Shown here: positions 46,191 through 56,582 of the stretch, one piece after another
Numbering within the stretch: position 1 is the first letter of the stretch
Layout of the letters: each line of letters starts with the position of its first letter
NCBI RefSeq assembly: GCF_030128875.1
Contig: NZ_CP124620.1
Span: 4,324,501-4,388,500 of the forward strand
Length of the DNA stretch: 64,000 bases
Direction of reading: 5' to 3'
DNA from: Stenotrophomonas sp. BIO128-Bstrain
GTDB taxonomy: Bacteria; Pseudomonadota; Gammaproteobacteria; Xanthomonadales; Xanthomonadaceae
Notes under the pieces: generated by a model
Databases searched by the model: none
What the model was told of the DNA's origin: nothing
The model's input: only the letters and a program-made list of their open reading frames with translations
Position numbers and translations under genes: made by a program

Positions 46191-47240
46191 ATGAAGCAAC
46201 GCGTGTTGTCGGCCTGCGTGATGGCCCTGATCCCGTTCTGCGCCCAGGCGCAGATCGACCTGGCAAACCTGGACAAGGACATGGTCGGCCCACGCACCGA
46301 GGTCCTCGTGCTGGGCAGCGTGCACCTGAGCGAGCACGAGGCCTTCGATCCCAAGGCGCTGGATCCGCTGCTGGACAGGCTGGCGGCCTTCAAGCCCGGC
46401 TACATCACCATCGAAGCCATCAGCGGCGAGCAGTGCGATCTGGCCAAGCGCCATGCGGCGGTCTACGGCGATGACTACTGCGCCAGCACGGACACCGCGA
46501 AGACGGCCACGGGATTGGAGGTGCCGGCGGCGATCGTACAGGTCAACAGGACGTTGGCGGCCTGGCCGGCTGCCCCCACCGCCGCGCAGCCTCGCCAACT
46601 GGCCGCCCTGTTCCTTGCCGCTGGCGAACGGGCGTCTGCCTACGTGCAGTGGCTGCAGCTGCCCGTGGCCGAGCGACGCGCGGGCGACGGCCTGGACGGC
46701 AGCCTCGTCGAGCTGCTCAAGCAGATTCAAACGCGCAAGAACGAGAGCTACCAGATCGCTGCGGTCCTGGCCGCGCGGCTCGGTCTGCAGCGCGTGTACG
46801 CCGTCGACGACCATACCGGTGACAATCACCAGATCGCCGACCGCAAGGCGTTCAGCGCCGCGCTCCAGCAGGCGTGGAGTGGGTATGGCCCCACGTTCGA
46901 TGCCATGACGGAACGCGAAGCGGCCTTCATCGCGTCCAACGATCTGCTCTCGCTGTATCGCAGCGTCAACGATCCCGCGGCGCTGCAGGTGCTCGCCGAG
47001 TCCAACGTGCGCCCGACACTGGCCGCCGTGTCACCGCAGCACTACCCCCAGATCTGGGTGCAGGGCTGGGAAATCCGCAATCTGCGCATGGTCGCCAACA
47101 TTCTCGAGGTTGTGCGTGACCACCCCGGCTCCCGCGTCCTGTCCATCGTCGGTGCCTCGCACAAGCCGTGGTTCGATGGCTGGCTGGGGCAGGTCTCGGG
47201 GGTGGATATCGTGGACACGCAGGAAGTGCTAAAGGAGTAG
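46191..47240 (+). CDS. DUF5694 family exported protein (TraB/ChaN-like fold)
   Basis: A 349-residue protein with signal peptide MKQRVLSACVMALIPFCAQAQ. Motifs: RTEVLVLGSVHLSEHEAFDP (the GxxH opening motif of the TraB/EreA/ChaN-like superfamily), PGYITIEAISGEQC with a conserved Glu, RNLRMVANILEVV, and RVLSIVGASHKPWFDGWL (the second GxxH-type motif). These conserved Glu/His positions suggest a metal-dependent hydrolase-like site in the periplasm, though no member of this family has a known activity to my knowledge. It stands alone; the convergent TonB receptor follows. Confidence 0.8.
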   Translation: MKQRVLSACVMALIPFCAQAQIDLANLDKDMVGPRTEVLVLGSVHLSEHEAFDPKALDPLLDRLAAFKPGYITIEAISGEQCDLAKRHAAVYGDDYCASTDTAKTATGLEVPAAIVQVNRTLAAWPAAPTAAQPRQLAALFLAAGERASAYVQWLQLPVAERRAGDGLDGSLVELLKQIQTRKNESYQIAAVLAARLGLQRVYAVDDHTGDNHQIADRKAFSAALQQAWSGYGPTFDAMTEREAAFIASNDLLSLYRSVNDPAALQVLAESNVRPTLAAVSPQHYPQIWVQGWEIRNLRMVANILEVVRDHPGSRVLSIVGASHKPWFDGWLGQVSGVDIVDTQEVLKE

Positions 47241-47265
47241 GAGGGCACCGCCCGCAGCGCCCTCC
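47240..47265. terminator. Shared hairpin between convergent DUF5694 and TonB-receptor genes
   Basis: GGAGGGC (47240-47246) and GCCCTCC (47259-47265) form a 7-bp stem with a 12-nt loop in the 32-bp gap between the two stops. There is no T-run, so it is only a candidate terminator. Confidence 0.35.
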
Positions 47266-47272
47266 ACCTGCC

Positions 47273-49474
47273 TCAGAACCGATAGCCGACTTCCGCACCG
47301 ACGATGCGCGGGCGGTCGATGGGACCGTAGTAGTTGCCGTCACGGCCGAACGCCAGGTTGTCGAAGATCAACCCGTTGATGCGTCGCTTGTTGGTCAGGT
47401 TGTCGACGTACACGCGCGTGCTCCACGGTCCGGTTTCATAACCGAGCTGCACGCCGAGGATGGCCACAGCCGGCTGGTAGGCGCGATTGCGTTCGTCCAG
47501 CGCCATGCGGCCATTGAACGATGACTCCACGCGCGCGAACAGCCCGGAGCGGTGCTGGTAGCGTGCGGCAAGATACGCCGTGTACTGCGGAGTGAGTTTG
47601 ACGTCGTTGCCGGCCAGGCTTTCATTGGCGCCGACGAACAGCTTGCGGTACTCGGCGTCCACGTAGCCCGCGTTGGCGGTCAACGTCAGGCCGGGCAGGA
47701 CCTCCAGCGCGCCTTCCAGCTCCACGCCGCGCGAGCGGATGCACGCATCCGAGCCTACGTAGTCGGAGGAGATCGGCCGGCCGTTGGCATCGGTGGCCAG
47801 CTGGATTTCCTGCCAGTTGTCCGAGGTGATGTGGAACACCGCGCCACCGATATGCCCCCGCCCGCCGAGCACGTTCATCTTGAAGCCGAGCTCGTGGCTC
47901 CACATCATTTCCGATTCGTAGCGCAGCACTTTGTCGTTGACGACGTCACTCTGCGCGGCCGCCAGATTGAAGCCGCCCGGAATGTAGCCCTTGGCGGATG
48001 CGGCGTAGAACGAGAGCGTGTCGCTGGCGTCGTAGCGCAGTGACACGCGTGGCAGCGTGGCAGTGAAGGTGTGTGCGAGCTCGGCATCGCGATAGAACAC
48101 CAGGCCGCCCGGGCCCAGATCGAGCGTGCCTTCGCGCTGGCGGGTGGAGCGCTTGGCCTGCTCATGGCGCAGGCCAACGCTGGCGGTCAGTTTCGGCAGC
48201 GAGGGTGGGGTGTAGCTGGCCGTGCCGAACACGCTGTAGTCCTGGCCATCCGAGCCCTGCAGCGGAGCGAGGTCATAGCTGCCTAGGCCGCGCAACGGCG
48301 GGCCGACCAGCGTGCCCAGGATGGAGTCCTTGTGGTGCCGGTAGGTGGAGATGCCGGCGATGTAGGTCAGGGCCTGATCGCTGGGGGAGCTGAAGCGCAG
48401 CTCGCCGTTCCAGCTGTGCTGTTTGTCGTAGATGCGGCCGGCCAGCGCGGGTGTGGCGGTCATGTCAAAGTCGTAGCCGGCGGAGGTGTCCTCCTCTTGG
48501 CGGTAGGACAGGGCCGCATCCAGAGTGCCGCCGGACAATTGCCATTGCGCGCTGGTGCCGGCGACGGTTTCATTCTTGGTGGTGCGCTTGGGCGCATCGT
48601 TGATGTAGGTGAAGTCACCGGTACCACGGCCGCCGTTGTAGAGATCGCCGTAGGTGCGGTTATACAGGCCGACATCCAGCGGCAGATATTCGTACTCGAA
48701 CATCCCGGGTGCACGCGTGCCCAGGTGATAGGCGATCGCATTGATGGCCAGCGTATCGGTCGGCTCCCAGCGAAGTTTGCCCTGCAGGTAGGTTTCCTGG
48801 ACCTTGCCTTTTACGCCATTGAAAGGCGTGAGGTTCTTGAGGTGGCTGTCTTCGTCCGAGGCCATGAACGCCATCGAGCCGAACAACCGGTCGCTCTTGC
48901 CAAGCGCGCCGCCGAGGAAGCCATCCACGCTGCGGCCATGACCGTTGCTGAAGGAGGTCAGCCCGACATTCACCTCACCTTCGGTCGTCGCCGACGGTGC
49001 GCGCGTGCGCACCAGCACCAGGCCGGATTCGCTGTTGGCACCGTACAGCGTGCCCTGTGGCCCGCGCAGGATCTCCACCGACTCGACATGGTTCAACACC
49101 GCGTTGCTCAGTTCGCGGAACGGGATGCCGTCGATGTAGACCGAGGCGCGGTTGACCAGAAACGGGTTGGACTCGATGCCGCGGATGGAGATGAACATGT
49201 CGCTGAGCTGGCCCATCACGTTGAACTTCACGTTAGGCGCCAGCTTGTCCAGGTCGCGGAACTCGGTGACGTGCGCTTCCTTGAGCGCTTCGCGGTCGAG
49301 CACGGTGACCGACATGTCACTCTTGAGGTACGGGGTATCGCGTTTGCTGCCGGTGACCACGATGCCGTCCAGCTCGGTGGCCTTGGCGGGTGGGGTGGAC
49401 TGGGCCTGGGCGGGCGCACTGGGCAGCAACTGAAGCGCGGCGAGCACGGCGCCGGCAAGTACAGCGTGTTTCAC
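47273..49474 (-). CDS. TonB-dependent outer-membrane receptor
   Basis: A 733-residue protein starting at a GTG (VKHAVLAGAVLAALQLLPSA, signal peptide ending AQAQ), with AGAGG 6 nt upstream. The plug domain follows (ELDGIVVTGSKRDTPYLKSD, VEILRGPQGTLYGANSESGL). The 22-stranded barrel is typical and ends in an aromatic residue (EVGYRF). It lacks the N-terminal STN signalling domain, so it is a plain transporter rather than a sigma/anti-sigma transducer. The ligand (siderophore or other) is unknown. The divergent AraC-type regulator likely controls it. Confidence 0.92.
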   Translation of the reverse strand: MKHAVLAGAVLAALQLLPSAPAQAQSTPPAKATELDGIVVTGSKRDTPYLKSDMSVTVLDREALKEAHVTEFRDLDKLAPNVKFNVMGQLSDMFISIRGIESNPFLVNRASVYIDGIPFRELSNAVLNHVESVEILRGPQGTLYGANSESGLVLVRTRAPSATTEGEVNVGLTSFSNGHGRSVDGFLGGALGKSDRLFGSMAFMASDEDSHLKNLTPFNGVKGKVQETYLQGKLRWEPTDTLAINAIAYHLGTRAPGMFEYEYLPLDVGLYNRTYGDLYNGGRGTGDFTYINDAPKRTTKNETVAGTSAQWQLSGGTLDAALSYRQEEDTSAGYDFDMTATPALAGRIYDKQHSWNGELRFSSPSDQALTYIAGISTYRHHKDSILGTLVGPPLRGLGSYDLAPLQGSDGQDYSVFGTASYTPPSLPKLTASVGLRHEQAKRSTRQREGTLDLGPGGLVFYRDAELAHTFTATLPRVSLRYDASDTLSFYAASAKGYIPGGFNLAAAQSDVVNDKVLRYESEMMWSHELGFKMNVLGGRGHIGGAVFHITSDNWQEIQLATDANGRPISSDYVGSDACIRSRGVELEGALEVLPGLTLTANAGYVDAEYRKLFVGANESLAGNDVKLTPQYTAYLAARYQHRSGLFARVESSFNGRMALDERNRAYQPAVAILGVQLGYETGPWSTRVYVDNLTNKRRINGLIFDNLAFGRDGNYYGPIDRPRIVGAEVGYRF

Positions 49475-49527
49475 GAGGAGCCTCTGGGGTGGTGGCGCGC
49501 ACCACGGTGATGGGGAGGAATCGCAAA

Positions 49528-49542
49528 TGTTATTGTGTAACA
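49528..49542. promoter_or_regulatory. Palindrome in the TonB-receptor / AraC divergent region
   Basis: TGTTA-N5-TAACA forms a 5-bp inverted repeat in an A/T-rich patch of the 121-bp gap between the two divergent starts. It could be the operator of the adjacent AraC-type regulator, or part of the promoter. Confidence 0.35.
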
Positions 49543-49595
49543 ATGAGGTGCTGCCGCTCCATTCCCGGCAGGGCGGATCCAGAACTGGACACCTG

Positions 49596-50480
49596 ATGAC
49601 CTGCGCCACTGCCACGCCAGCGACAGCGGTGGCCGCCCGTGTGGCGGCCGAAGCCGGCCGTCCGCTGGACGCCTGCGTCGGCAGCGCCGACGGCTCGGTG
49701 CTGATGCTCCGCCATGCGTTTGCGGCGGCGCAGGGCACGATGGGTGAGGGTGGTGCGCTGCGCATCGGGCTGCTCACGGCGGGCGGCGGCACCCTGTATC
49801 AGCGCACGGCGCTCGGACGCATCGCGCAGCCCTGGTGCGCAGGCGCGTTCAATGTTGTGTTGCCGGACTGCCCAGGCGAATTCCGCAGCCCAGCGCTGGC
49901 GCTGCTGGGCCTGGCCATCGACGCGCGGCATCTGCAGGGGCACGACGTGCGCTTGGAGCAGCTGCATCGCGCAGCATCGGCGCTGCATGGGGACCCGGTG
50001 ATCGCCTCGGTGATGGGGGCGCTATGGCACTGCGCTGAAGCGCATGCAGGCTCAGCCGCGTTCTTCGAGCACGGTGTCGATCTGGTGCTGAAGCGGTTGG
50101 CGGGACTTCCGGTTGCGTCGCCCCCGACGCGACGCGCGTTGTCGCCGGCGCACGTCAAGCGCGTGCAGGAACTGATCGATGCCCATCTCGGCGACGATCT
50201 GGGCGTCGCCCGCATGGCGCAGGAAGTCGGGCAGGAAGCCAGTGGCTTCAGTCGTGGCTTCCGGCTGGCGACCGGCATGACGCCCTACGCGTACCTCACC
50301 TGGCGCCGGATGGAAGCGGCCAAGCCGATGCTGCTGGCCGGCCGCAGCGTCACCGAGGTCGCCCTGGCGATGGGCTATGCCAACCCCGGCAAGTTCGCCG
50401 CGGCGTTCCGGCGGGTGACCGGGCAGCCACCGTCGCGCTGGGCAGGCAACGCGCGAGGTGAACTGGCTGGCCATGTTTGA
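49596..50480 (+). CDS. AraC-family transcriptional regulator
   Basis: A 294-residue regulator. The C-terminal about 100 residues hold two AraC helix-turn-helix motifs: VKRVQELIDAHLGDDLGVARMAQEVG and the second with RMEAAKPMLLAGRSVTEVALAMGYANPGKFAAAFRRVTGQPPSRW, the conserved AraC signature. The N-terminal part (about 1-190) resembles the sensing domain of AraC regulators beside siderophore receptors, but no ligand motif is visible. It is divergent from the TonB receptor, so it probably activates it in response to the transported ligand (inference). The ATG at 49596 is chosen. Confidence 0.88.
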   Translation: MTCATATPATAVAARVAAEAGRPLDACVGSADGSVLMLRHAFAAAQGTMGEGGALRIGLLTAGGGTLYQRTALGRIAQPWCAGAFNVVLPDCPGEFRSPALALLGLAIDARHLQGHDVRLEQLHRAASALHGDPVIASVMGALWHCAEAHAGSAAFFEHGVDLVLKRLAGLPVASPPTRRALSPAHVKRVQELIDAHLGDDLGVARMAQEVGQEASGFSRGFRLATGMTPYAYLTWRRMEAAKPMLLAGRSVTEVALAMGYANPGKFAAAFRRVTGQPPSRWAGNARGELAGHV

Positions 50481-50656
50481 GGCCATCGGAGGACTGCGCT
50501 ATCCTGCGCGCCGCTTCCACTGCCCCGGCAGGACCCTTGTGATGACGCCACCCTGATACCGCGTTGACGACGCGCCGGCCCTTGCGCTGGCTCAGGGAGT
50601 GCTTTGTCTTCATCACACAACGCGCCGTGCGCATCGCCGGTGCGTGGAGTCTGTCC

Positions 50657-52123
50657 ATGTCTGTGTCCTATCCGCTGCGCCAGCAATGGCTCGGCAACAT
50701 CCGCGGTGATCTGCTGTCCGGCGCCGTGGTCGCCCTCGCGCTGATTCCCGAAGCGATCGCGTTTTCCATCATTGCCGGGGTCGACCCCAAGGTCGGTCTG
50801 TACGCTTCGTTCTGCATCGCGGTGGTCACCGCCATCGCCGGCGGCCGGCCGGGCATGATCTCCGCGGCCACCGGCGCGATGGCGCTGGTGATGGTCGATC
50901 TGGTCCGCGACCACGGCCTGCAGTATCTGCTGGCCGCGACGATCCTGGCCGGGCTGCTGCAGATCGTCGCCGGCGCGCTCAAGCTGGGTGCCCTGATGCG
51001 CTTCGTCTCGCGCTCGGTGATCACCGGCTTCGTCAACGCGTTGGCCATCCTGATCTTCCTTGCGCAGTTGCCCGAGCTGATCGGGATGCCATGGACGGTG
51101 TACGCCGTGTGCGCGGCCGGTCTGGCGATCATCTACCTGCTGCCGCTGCTGACCCGGGCGGTGCCTTCGCCGCTGGTGGCGATCGTGGTGCTCACCGGGC
51201 TGTCGATCTGGCTGGGCCTGGACATCCGCACCGTCGGCGACATGGGCGCGCTGCCGGACAGCCTGCCGACCTTCCTGCTCCCCGATGTGCCGCTCACCTG
51301 GGAGACCCTGCGCATCCTGCTGCCGGTCTCGGCCACGCTGGCGGTGGTGGGGCTGCTGGAGTCGATGATGACCGCGCAGATCGTGGAAGACATGACCGAC
51401 ACCCCCAGCCAGCGCAACCGTGAGTGCGCTGGACAGGGCCTGGCCAACATCACCGCCGGGCTGTTCGGCGGCATGGGCGGCTGCGCGATGATCGGGCAGT
51501 CGGTGATCAATGTGTCCTCCGGCGGCCGTGGCCGGTTGTCCTGCCTGGTGGCGGGCGTGCTGTTGCTGCTGCTGGTGGTCTACGGCGCGGAGTGGGTCCG
51601 GCAGATTCCGATGGCCGCGCTGGTCGCGGTGATGATCATGGTCAGCATCGGCACCTTCCACTGGCGCTCGTTCGCCGAGTTCCGGCTGCATCCCAAGAGC
51701 TCCTCGCTGGTGATGCTGGGCACGGTGATCGTGACGGTCGCCACGCATGACCTGGCCAAGGGCGTGCTCACCGGGGTGCTGCTGTCGGCGCTGTTCTTCG
51801 CCCGCAAGGTCGGCCGGATGCTGGACATCGCCGATGCCGAAGCCGCCGAGGGCAGCCGTGTCTACACGGTCCGCGGGCAGGTGTTCTTCGCCTCGGCCGG
51901 GCAGTTCGCGGCGGCCTTCGATCTGCTGCATGTGCCCGAGCGCGTGGTCATCGATCTGAGCAACGCGCACTTCTGGGACCTCAGTGCGGTCGGTGCACTG
52001 GAGCGGGTGGCCGGCAAGCTGCGCGCGCGTGGCGCTAGCGTGGAGGTGATCGGACTCAATGCCGCCAGCCAGACGCTGGTGGAGCGGCTGGGGCGTGGCG
52101 AGCGCGGCGCGGGCGTTCACTGA
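50657..52123 (+). CDS. SulP (SLC26) family anion transporter with STAS domain
   Basis: A 488-residue inner-membrane transporter starting [20 protein letters not shown]. The SulP signature is [39 protein letters not shown]. About 12 hydrophobic helices precede a C-terminal STAS domain ([42 protein letters not shown]), where anion transport is regulated. The substrate could be sulfate, bicarbonate or another anion; the compact form and the EYxxQ-free sequence do not decide it. It stands alone, 176 bp after the AraC gene. Confidence 0.9.
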   Translation: MSVSYPLRQQWLGNIRGDLLSGAVVALALIPEAIAFSIIAGVDPKVGLYASFCIAVVTAIAGGRPGMISAATGAMALVMVDLVRDHGLQYLLAATILAGLLQIVAGALKLGALMRFVSRSVITGFVNALAILIFLAQLPELIGMPWTVYAVCAAGLAIIYLLPLLTRAVPSPLVAIVVLTGLSIWLGLDIRTVGDMGALPDSLPTFLLPDVPLTWETLRILLPVSATLAVVGLLESMMTAQIVEDMTDTPSQRNRECAGQGLANITAGLFGGMGGCAMIGQSVINVSSGGRGRLSCLVAGVLLLLLVVYGAEWVRQIPMAALVAVMIMVSIGTFHWRSFAEFRLHPKSSSLVMLGTVIVTVATHDLAKGVLTGVLLSALFFARKVGRMLDIADAEAAEGSRVYTVRGQVFFASAGQFAAAFDLLHVPERVVIDLSNAHFWDLSAVGALERVAGKLRARGASVEVIGLNAASQTLVERLGRGERGAGVH

Positions 52124-52368
52124 ACACGGTCAGGAATCGGCGCTAAACATCGGGCCGATCACGCCGTTATCCAGCTGAGTCCCTTCTCTGGGCCGGCGCC
52201 GTCAGGGTGCCGGCAGGTGGTATCTCCACAGAGCAGGGCGGTGGCATCGATCCCCGCTGGCCGCGCCGTGACTGCACCGCGCGCGTGCCGGCCCGCAATG
52301 GACTGCGTGTTTCCGTGGCGGCGCACGCGTGCGTCCGCCGGTATGCCCTTTTTCCGGAACCGCCCCCC

Positions 52369-54969
52369 ATGCCCGTGTCCCGCCCCACCGCGTCCAAGCG
52401 CCCTGGCAGCATCGCCAACCGACTGATGCTGGGTACGGCGTTGATCGCCATGCTCTGCTTCGGTGTCACCGCCGCCATCAGCTATCGCGAAGCCAGCGCG
52501 TCGCTGGTCGATGCCTCACGCCACACCATGCAGAGCGAGGCCCAGGCCGAAGCGCTGCGGGTGAGTGGTGATCTTTCCAGTGCCTTCGCCACCAGCCAGG
52601 CGCTGGCGCAGAACCTGCTGGTGCAGCGCGCCGCGGGTACGCTGTCGCGGGCGACGGTCGCCGCCGTGATCCACCAGCAGGTGCAGGTACACCCGGAGTG
52701 GGTCGGGTTCGGCACGCTGTGGGAGCCGGAAGCCTTCGATGGAAAGGACACCGAGTTCGTCGGTGCCGAGGCACACGATGATACCGGCCGCTTCATGAGC
52801 TACTGGGCCTGGCACGACGGTACGCCGATGCAGGATGCGCTGAAGGGCTACGACGTGCCCGGCGACGGCGACTGGTATCTCAAGCCAAAGGAGTTGAAGC
52901 GGCAGACGGTGGCCGAGCCTTATACGTACGAGATCGGTGGCCAGAAGGTGCTGATGACCACGCTGTCCACCCCGGTGATCGATGACGGCACCTTCCTCGG
53001 CGTGGTGACGGTGGATTTCGCGCTGGCCGCACTGCAGAAGCACCTGGCCGCGTTGCGCCCGATGGGTGAAGGTCACGTTGAACTGATCTCGCCCGGCGGC
53101 ATCGTGCTGGCCGCGGAGGACCCGAACGAGATCGGCAAGCGTCGCGAGGATGCGGTGACCACGCAGGTGTTGGCCGCGGTGAAGGCGGACAAGACCTTCG
53201 ATGCCTTCGAACCGGATGCGGCCGGCAACGTAAAGGCCTATGTGCCGCTGCGCATCGGTGGCAGCCAGGAGCATTTCGCGCTCGGTGTGATCGTGCCGCA
53301 CGCGCTGATCACCGCGCAGGCACGTGCGCTGCTGTGGATCATTCTCGCCGTTGGCCTGGGCGCGGCGCTGGTGCTCAGCGGCAGCGTGTACGTGCTGCTG
53401 CGCCGCCAGGCGATCCGTCCGTTGGCCGATGCGGTACGCCTGTCCGCCGAGGTGGCCGAAGGCCGTCTGGACACGCCGCTGCCGCCCGCGCGCAACGACG
53501 AAGTCGGGCGCCTGCTCGAATCGATGCAGCGCATGCGCAGCCAGCTGCGCGCCGTGATGGCGGCGCAGGGCGAGATGGCCCAGCGCCACGACGCCGGTGA
53601 GTTGAGCTACCGCATGGACGCGCAGGCCTTCCCCGGCGAGTACGGCAAGATGGTGGAAGACACCAATCAGCTGGTTGGCGCCAACATCGCGGTCACGCGC
53701 CGTCTGGTCGAGGTGATGCAGCGCTACGCGGTCGGTGACCTGAGCCAGGACATGGACCGCCTGCCCGGCGAGCAGGCCGCCTTTACCGCGGCGATGGATA
53801 CCACCAAGGCCAACCTGCGCGCCATCAATACCCAGATCGGGGACCTGGCCGGCGCGGCGGCGGTGGGCGATTTCAGCCAGCGTGGTGACGTGGTGCGCTT
53901 CGACCACGACTTCCGCGCCATGGTCGAAAACCTCAACACGATGATGCAGGTCAGTGATGACAATCTGCAGCAGATTTCCGCGCTGCTGCGCGCCATCGCA
54001 GCGGGTGATCTCACGGCACGCATGCGCGGTGAGTTCCATGGCGTGTTCGCCGGGATGCGTGACGACGCCGATACCACGGTCGCGCAGCTGACCGATATCG
54101 TCGGCCGCATCCAGCAGGCCACCGGCAGCATCAACCTGGCCGCCGGTGAGATCGCCGCGGGCAACAGCGATCTGTCGCGCCGCACCGAGCAGCAGGCCGC
54201 CAGCCTGGAAGAGACCGCCGCCTCTATGGAGGAGCTCACCTCCACGGTCCGGCAGAACGCGGACCATGCGGTGCAGGCCAACCAGCTCGCCGCCGGTGCT
54301 GCCGAGGTGGCCTCGCAGGGCGGTGTGGTGGTCGGCCAGGTGGTGACCACCATGGCCGGCATCGAGGCCTCGTCCAAGCGTATCGCCGAGATCATCTCGG
54401 TGATCGACGGCATTGCCTTCCAGACCAACATCCTGGCCTTGAACGCCGCCGTCGAAGCAGCCCGGGCCGGCGAGCAGGGCCGTGGTTTCGCGGTGGTGGC
54501 CACGGAAGTGCGCGCGCTGGCCCAGCGCTCGGCGGGCGCCGCCAAGGAGATCAAGACGTTGATCGACGACTCGGTGACCCAGGTCAGTGCGGGCTCGGCA
54601 CTGGTGCAGACCGCTGGCCGCACGATGGAGGAGATCGTCACCGGCGTGCGTCGGGTCAACGACATCATGGCCGAGATCTCGGCCGCCTCGAAAGAGCAGT
54701 CTGCCGGCATCGAGCAGGTCAACCAGACCATCACCCAGATGGACGAAACCACACAGCAGAATGCCGCGCTGGTGGAGGAAGCCACGGCGGCGGCGCGTGC
54801 GATGGAGGAGCAGGCCCAGCAGCTGGGTACTGCGGTAGCGATCTTCCGCCTGCAGTCCAGTGCTGGTGCGGCCAGCACATCGGCACGCCGGGCCGCGCCC
54901 GCGCGCAGCACCGCGCGGATGCCGGCAGCGGCCGTGGCCGGAGACGGGGACGACTGGCAGACCTTCTGA
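52369..54969 (+). CDS. Methyl-accepting chemotaxis protein with Cache domain and poly-HAMP linker
   Basis: An 866-residue chemoreceptor. TM1 is at about 20-37; a periplasmic Cache-like sensor domain spans about 40-315 ([40 protein letters not shown]); TM2 is at about 320-344; HAMP follows ([21 protein letters not shown]). Tandem HAMP-like units come next ([51 protein letters not shown]). The signalling hairpin has [20 protein letters not shown]. The C-terminus ends DDWQTF, matching the CheR/CheB-docking xWxxF motif. The ligand is unknown. No other che genes are adjacent, so it is an orphan receptor. Confidence 0.93.
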   Translation: MPVSRPTASKRPGSIANRLMLGTALIAMLCFGVTAAISYREASASLVDASRHTMQSEAQAEALRVSGDLSSAFATSQALAQNLLVQRAAGTLSRATVAAVIHQQVQVHPEWVGFGTLWEPEAFDGKDTEFVGAEAHDDTGRFMSYWAWHDGTPMQDALKGYDVPGDGDWYLKPKELKRQTVAEPYTYEIGGQKVLMTTLSTPVIDDGTFLGVVTVDFALAALQKHLAALRPMGEGHVELISPGGIVLAAEDPNEIGKRREDAVTTQVLAAVKADKTFDAFEPDAAGNVKAYVPLRIGGSQEHFALGVIVPHALITAQARALLWIILAVGLGAALVLSGSVYVLLRRQAIRPLADAVRLSAEVAEGRLDTPLPPARNDEVGRLLESMQRMRSQLRAVMAAQGEMAQRHDAGELSYRMDAQAFPGEYGKMVEDTNQLVGANIAVTRRLVEVMQRYAVGDLSQDMDRLPGEQAAFTAAMDTTKANLRAINTQIGDLAGAAAVGDFSQRGDVVRFDHDFRAMVENLNTMMQVSDDNLQQISALLRAIAAGDLTARMRGEFHGVFAGMRDDADTTVAQLTDIVGRIQQATGSINLAAGEIAAGNSDLSRRTEQQAASLEETAASMEELTSTVRQNADHAVQANQLAAGAAEVASQGGVVVGQVVTTMAGIEASSKRIAEIISVIDGIAFQTNILALNAAVEAARAGEQGRGFAVVATEVRALAQRSAGAAKEIKTLIDDSVTQVSAGSALVQTAGRTMEEIVTGVRRVNDIMAEISAASKEQSAGIEQVNQTITQMDETTQQNAALVEEATAAARAMEEQAQQLGTAVAIFRLQSSAGAASTSARRAAPARSTARMPAAAVAGDGDDWQTF

Positions 54970-55077
54970 TCCTGCCCGGCGTGCCACATCCCATGGCGCG
55001 CCGGGTCGCGTGATTCACCGGATGCTCACCGCGCTGCATTGGTAATCGGCGCTATCCTTTGCAGGCATGGTGAGCAC

Positions 55078-56502
55078 ATGACCTCCCGTTCCGACCGGCT
55101 TGGCCTGACCGCGCTGACTGCCCTGGTGGTCGGGTCGATGATCGGTGCCGGCATCTTCTCGCTGCCGCAGAACATCGCGCGCAGCGCCGGCCCGGGCGTG
55201 GCATTGATCGGCTGGATGATCAGCGGGCTGGGCATGTTGATGCTGGCCTTCGTGTTCCAGAACCTGGCCAACCGCAAGCCCGAGCTGGATACCGGCATCT
55301 ATGCGTACGCGCGGGCCGGGTTCGGCGATTACATCGGCTTCTCGGCAGCCTGGGGCTACTGGGTCTGTTCGCTGCTGGGCAACGTCAGCTATTTCGTGCT
55401 GATCTTCAGTGGCCTGGGCTATTTCGTGCCGGCCTTCGGTGAGGGCAATACCTGGCAGGCGGTGGCGTGTGCGTCCGTGCTGCTGTGGTCGATGCACGCA
55501 ATGATCCTGCGCGGCATCCGCCAGGCCGCGCTGGTCAATGCCGTCGTCACCGTGGCCAAGATCGTGCCGATCGTGGTGTTCCTGATCATCGCCGCGGTCG
55601 GTTTCAAGGCCGATATCTTCACCGGCGACTTCTGGGGCACGGCAGAACTTGGCAGCGTGGGCGAACAGCTGCGCGGCATGATGCTGATCACGGTGTGGGT
55701 GTTCATCGGCATCGAGGGCGCCAGCATCTACTCGCGGCGTGCGGCCAGGCGCTCGGATGTCGGGCGCGCGACCATCATCGGGTTCCTGTGCGTGCTTGCG
55801 CTGCTGATGCTGGTCAATCTGCTCTCGATGGGGGTGCTGCGCCAGGACGCCCTGGCCCATGCACGCAACCCCTCGATGGCCTTCGTGCTGGAAGCCATCG
55901 TCGGGCCCTGGGGCGCCACCTTGATCATCATCGGCATGATCGTCTCGGTGCTGGGGGCGTTGCTGGCGTGGGTACTGCTGTGCGCCGAAGTGCTGTACGC
56001 AGCGGCGGGGGATGGCACGATGCCCGCCTTCCTCGGGCGTGAGAACGCGCGCCAGGTGCCGGCCAATGCGCTGTGGCTCACCAACGGGCTGATCCAGCTG
56101 TTTCTGATCATCACGCTGTTCAGTGCCGGCACCTATACCAGCCTGGTGCTGCTGGGCGCGTCGATGAGCCTGGTGCCGTATCTGTTCTCGGCCGGTTACG
56201 GCGCCCTGCTCGCACTGCGCGGGGAAACCTATGCCGGGCAGCGCGGGCTGCGGGCCCGCGATCTGCTGGTGGCCGGGCTGGCAACGCTGTACGCGCTGTG
56301 GCTGGTCTATGCCGGCGGGCTGTCCCAGGTGCTGCTGTCGGTACTGCTGTATGCGCCTGGCATCGCCATGTTCGCCGCCGCCAAGCACCAGCATGGGCAG
56401 CGGATATTCACCCGGGCCGAGCAGGTGATCGTGGCGGGCGTGATCGTTGTTGCCTGCTGGGCGGCGTGGGGTCTGTACCAGGGTCATCTTCACCTGGCCT
56501 GA
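55078..56502 (+). CDS. APC superfamily amino-acid permease/antiporter (ArcD/basic amino acid type)
   Basis: A 474-residue inner-membrane protein with about 12-14 helices and the APC motif in the first helix (TALTALVVGSMIGAGIFSLPQNIARSAGP). The second signature GIYAYARAGFGDYIGFSAAWGYWVC and MLITVWVFIGIEGASIYSRRA fit the arginine/ornithine or lysine/cadaverine antiporter subgroup. The exact substrate is not assigned. It starts at the ATG at 55078. An 18-bp palindrome lies between its end and the convergent arsenite transporter. Confidence 0.88.
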   Translation: MTSRSDRLGLTALTALVVGSMIGAGIFSLPQNIARSAGPGVALIGWMISGLGMLMLAFVFQNLANRKPELDTGIYAYARAGFGDYIGFSAAWGYWVCSLLGNVSYFVLIFSGLGYFVPAFGEGNTWQAVACASVLLWSMHAMILRGIRQAALVNAVVTVAKIVPIVVFLIIAAVGFKADIFTGDFWGTAELGSVGEQLRGMMLITVWVFIGIEGASIYSRRAARRSDVGRATIIGFLCVLALLMLVNLLSMGVLRQDALAHARNPSMAFVLEAIVGPWGATLIIIGMIVSVLGALLAWVLLCAEVLYAAAGDGTMPAFLGRENARQVPANALWLTNGLIQLFLIITLFSAGTYTSLVLLGASMSLVPYLFSAGYGALLALRGETYAGQRGLRARDLLVAGLATLYALWLVYAGGLSQVLLSVLLYAPGIAMFAAAKHQHGQRIFTRAEQVIVAGVIVVACWAAWGLYQGHLHLA

Positions 56503-56553
56503 GCGCGCCGGATCGGCTCAGCCTTCCCGGTTGCCGCGCGCCCCCCGTTCGGT

Positions 56554-56571
56554 CAGCAGATCGATCTGCTG
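56554..56571. terminator. 18-bp perfect palindrome between convergent genes
   Basis: CAGCAGATCGATCTGCTG (56554-56571) can fold as a 7-bp stem with a TCGA tetraloop in the 80-bp gap between the APC permease and acr3. No T-run flanks it closely. It is a candidate terminator or protein-binding site. Confidence 0.4.
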
Positions 56572-56582
56572 TTGCTGCTGTT

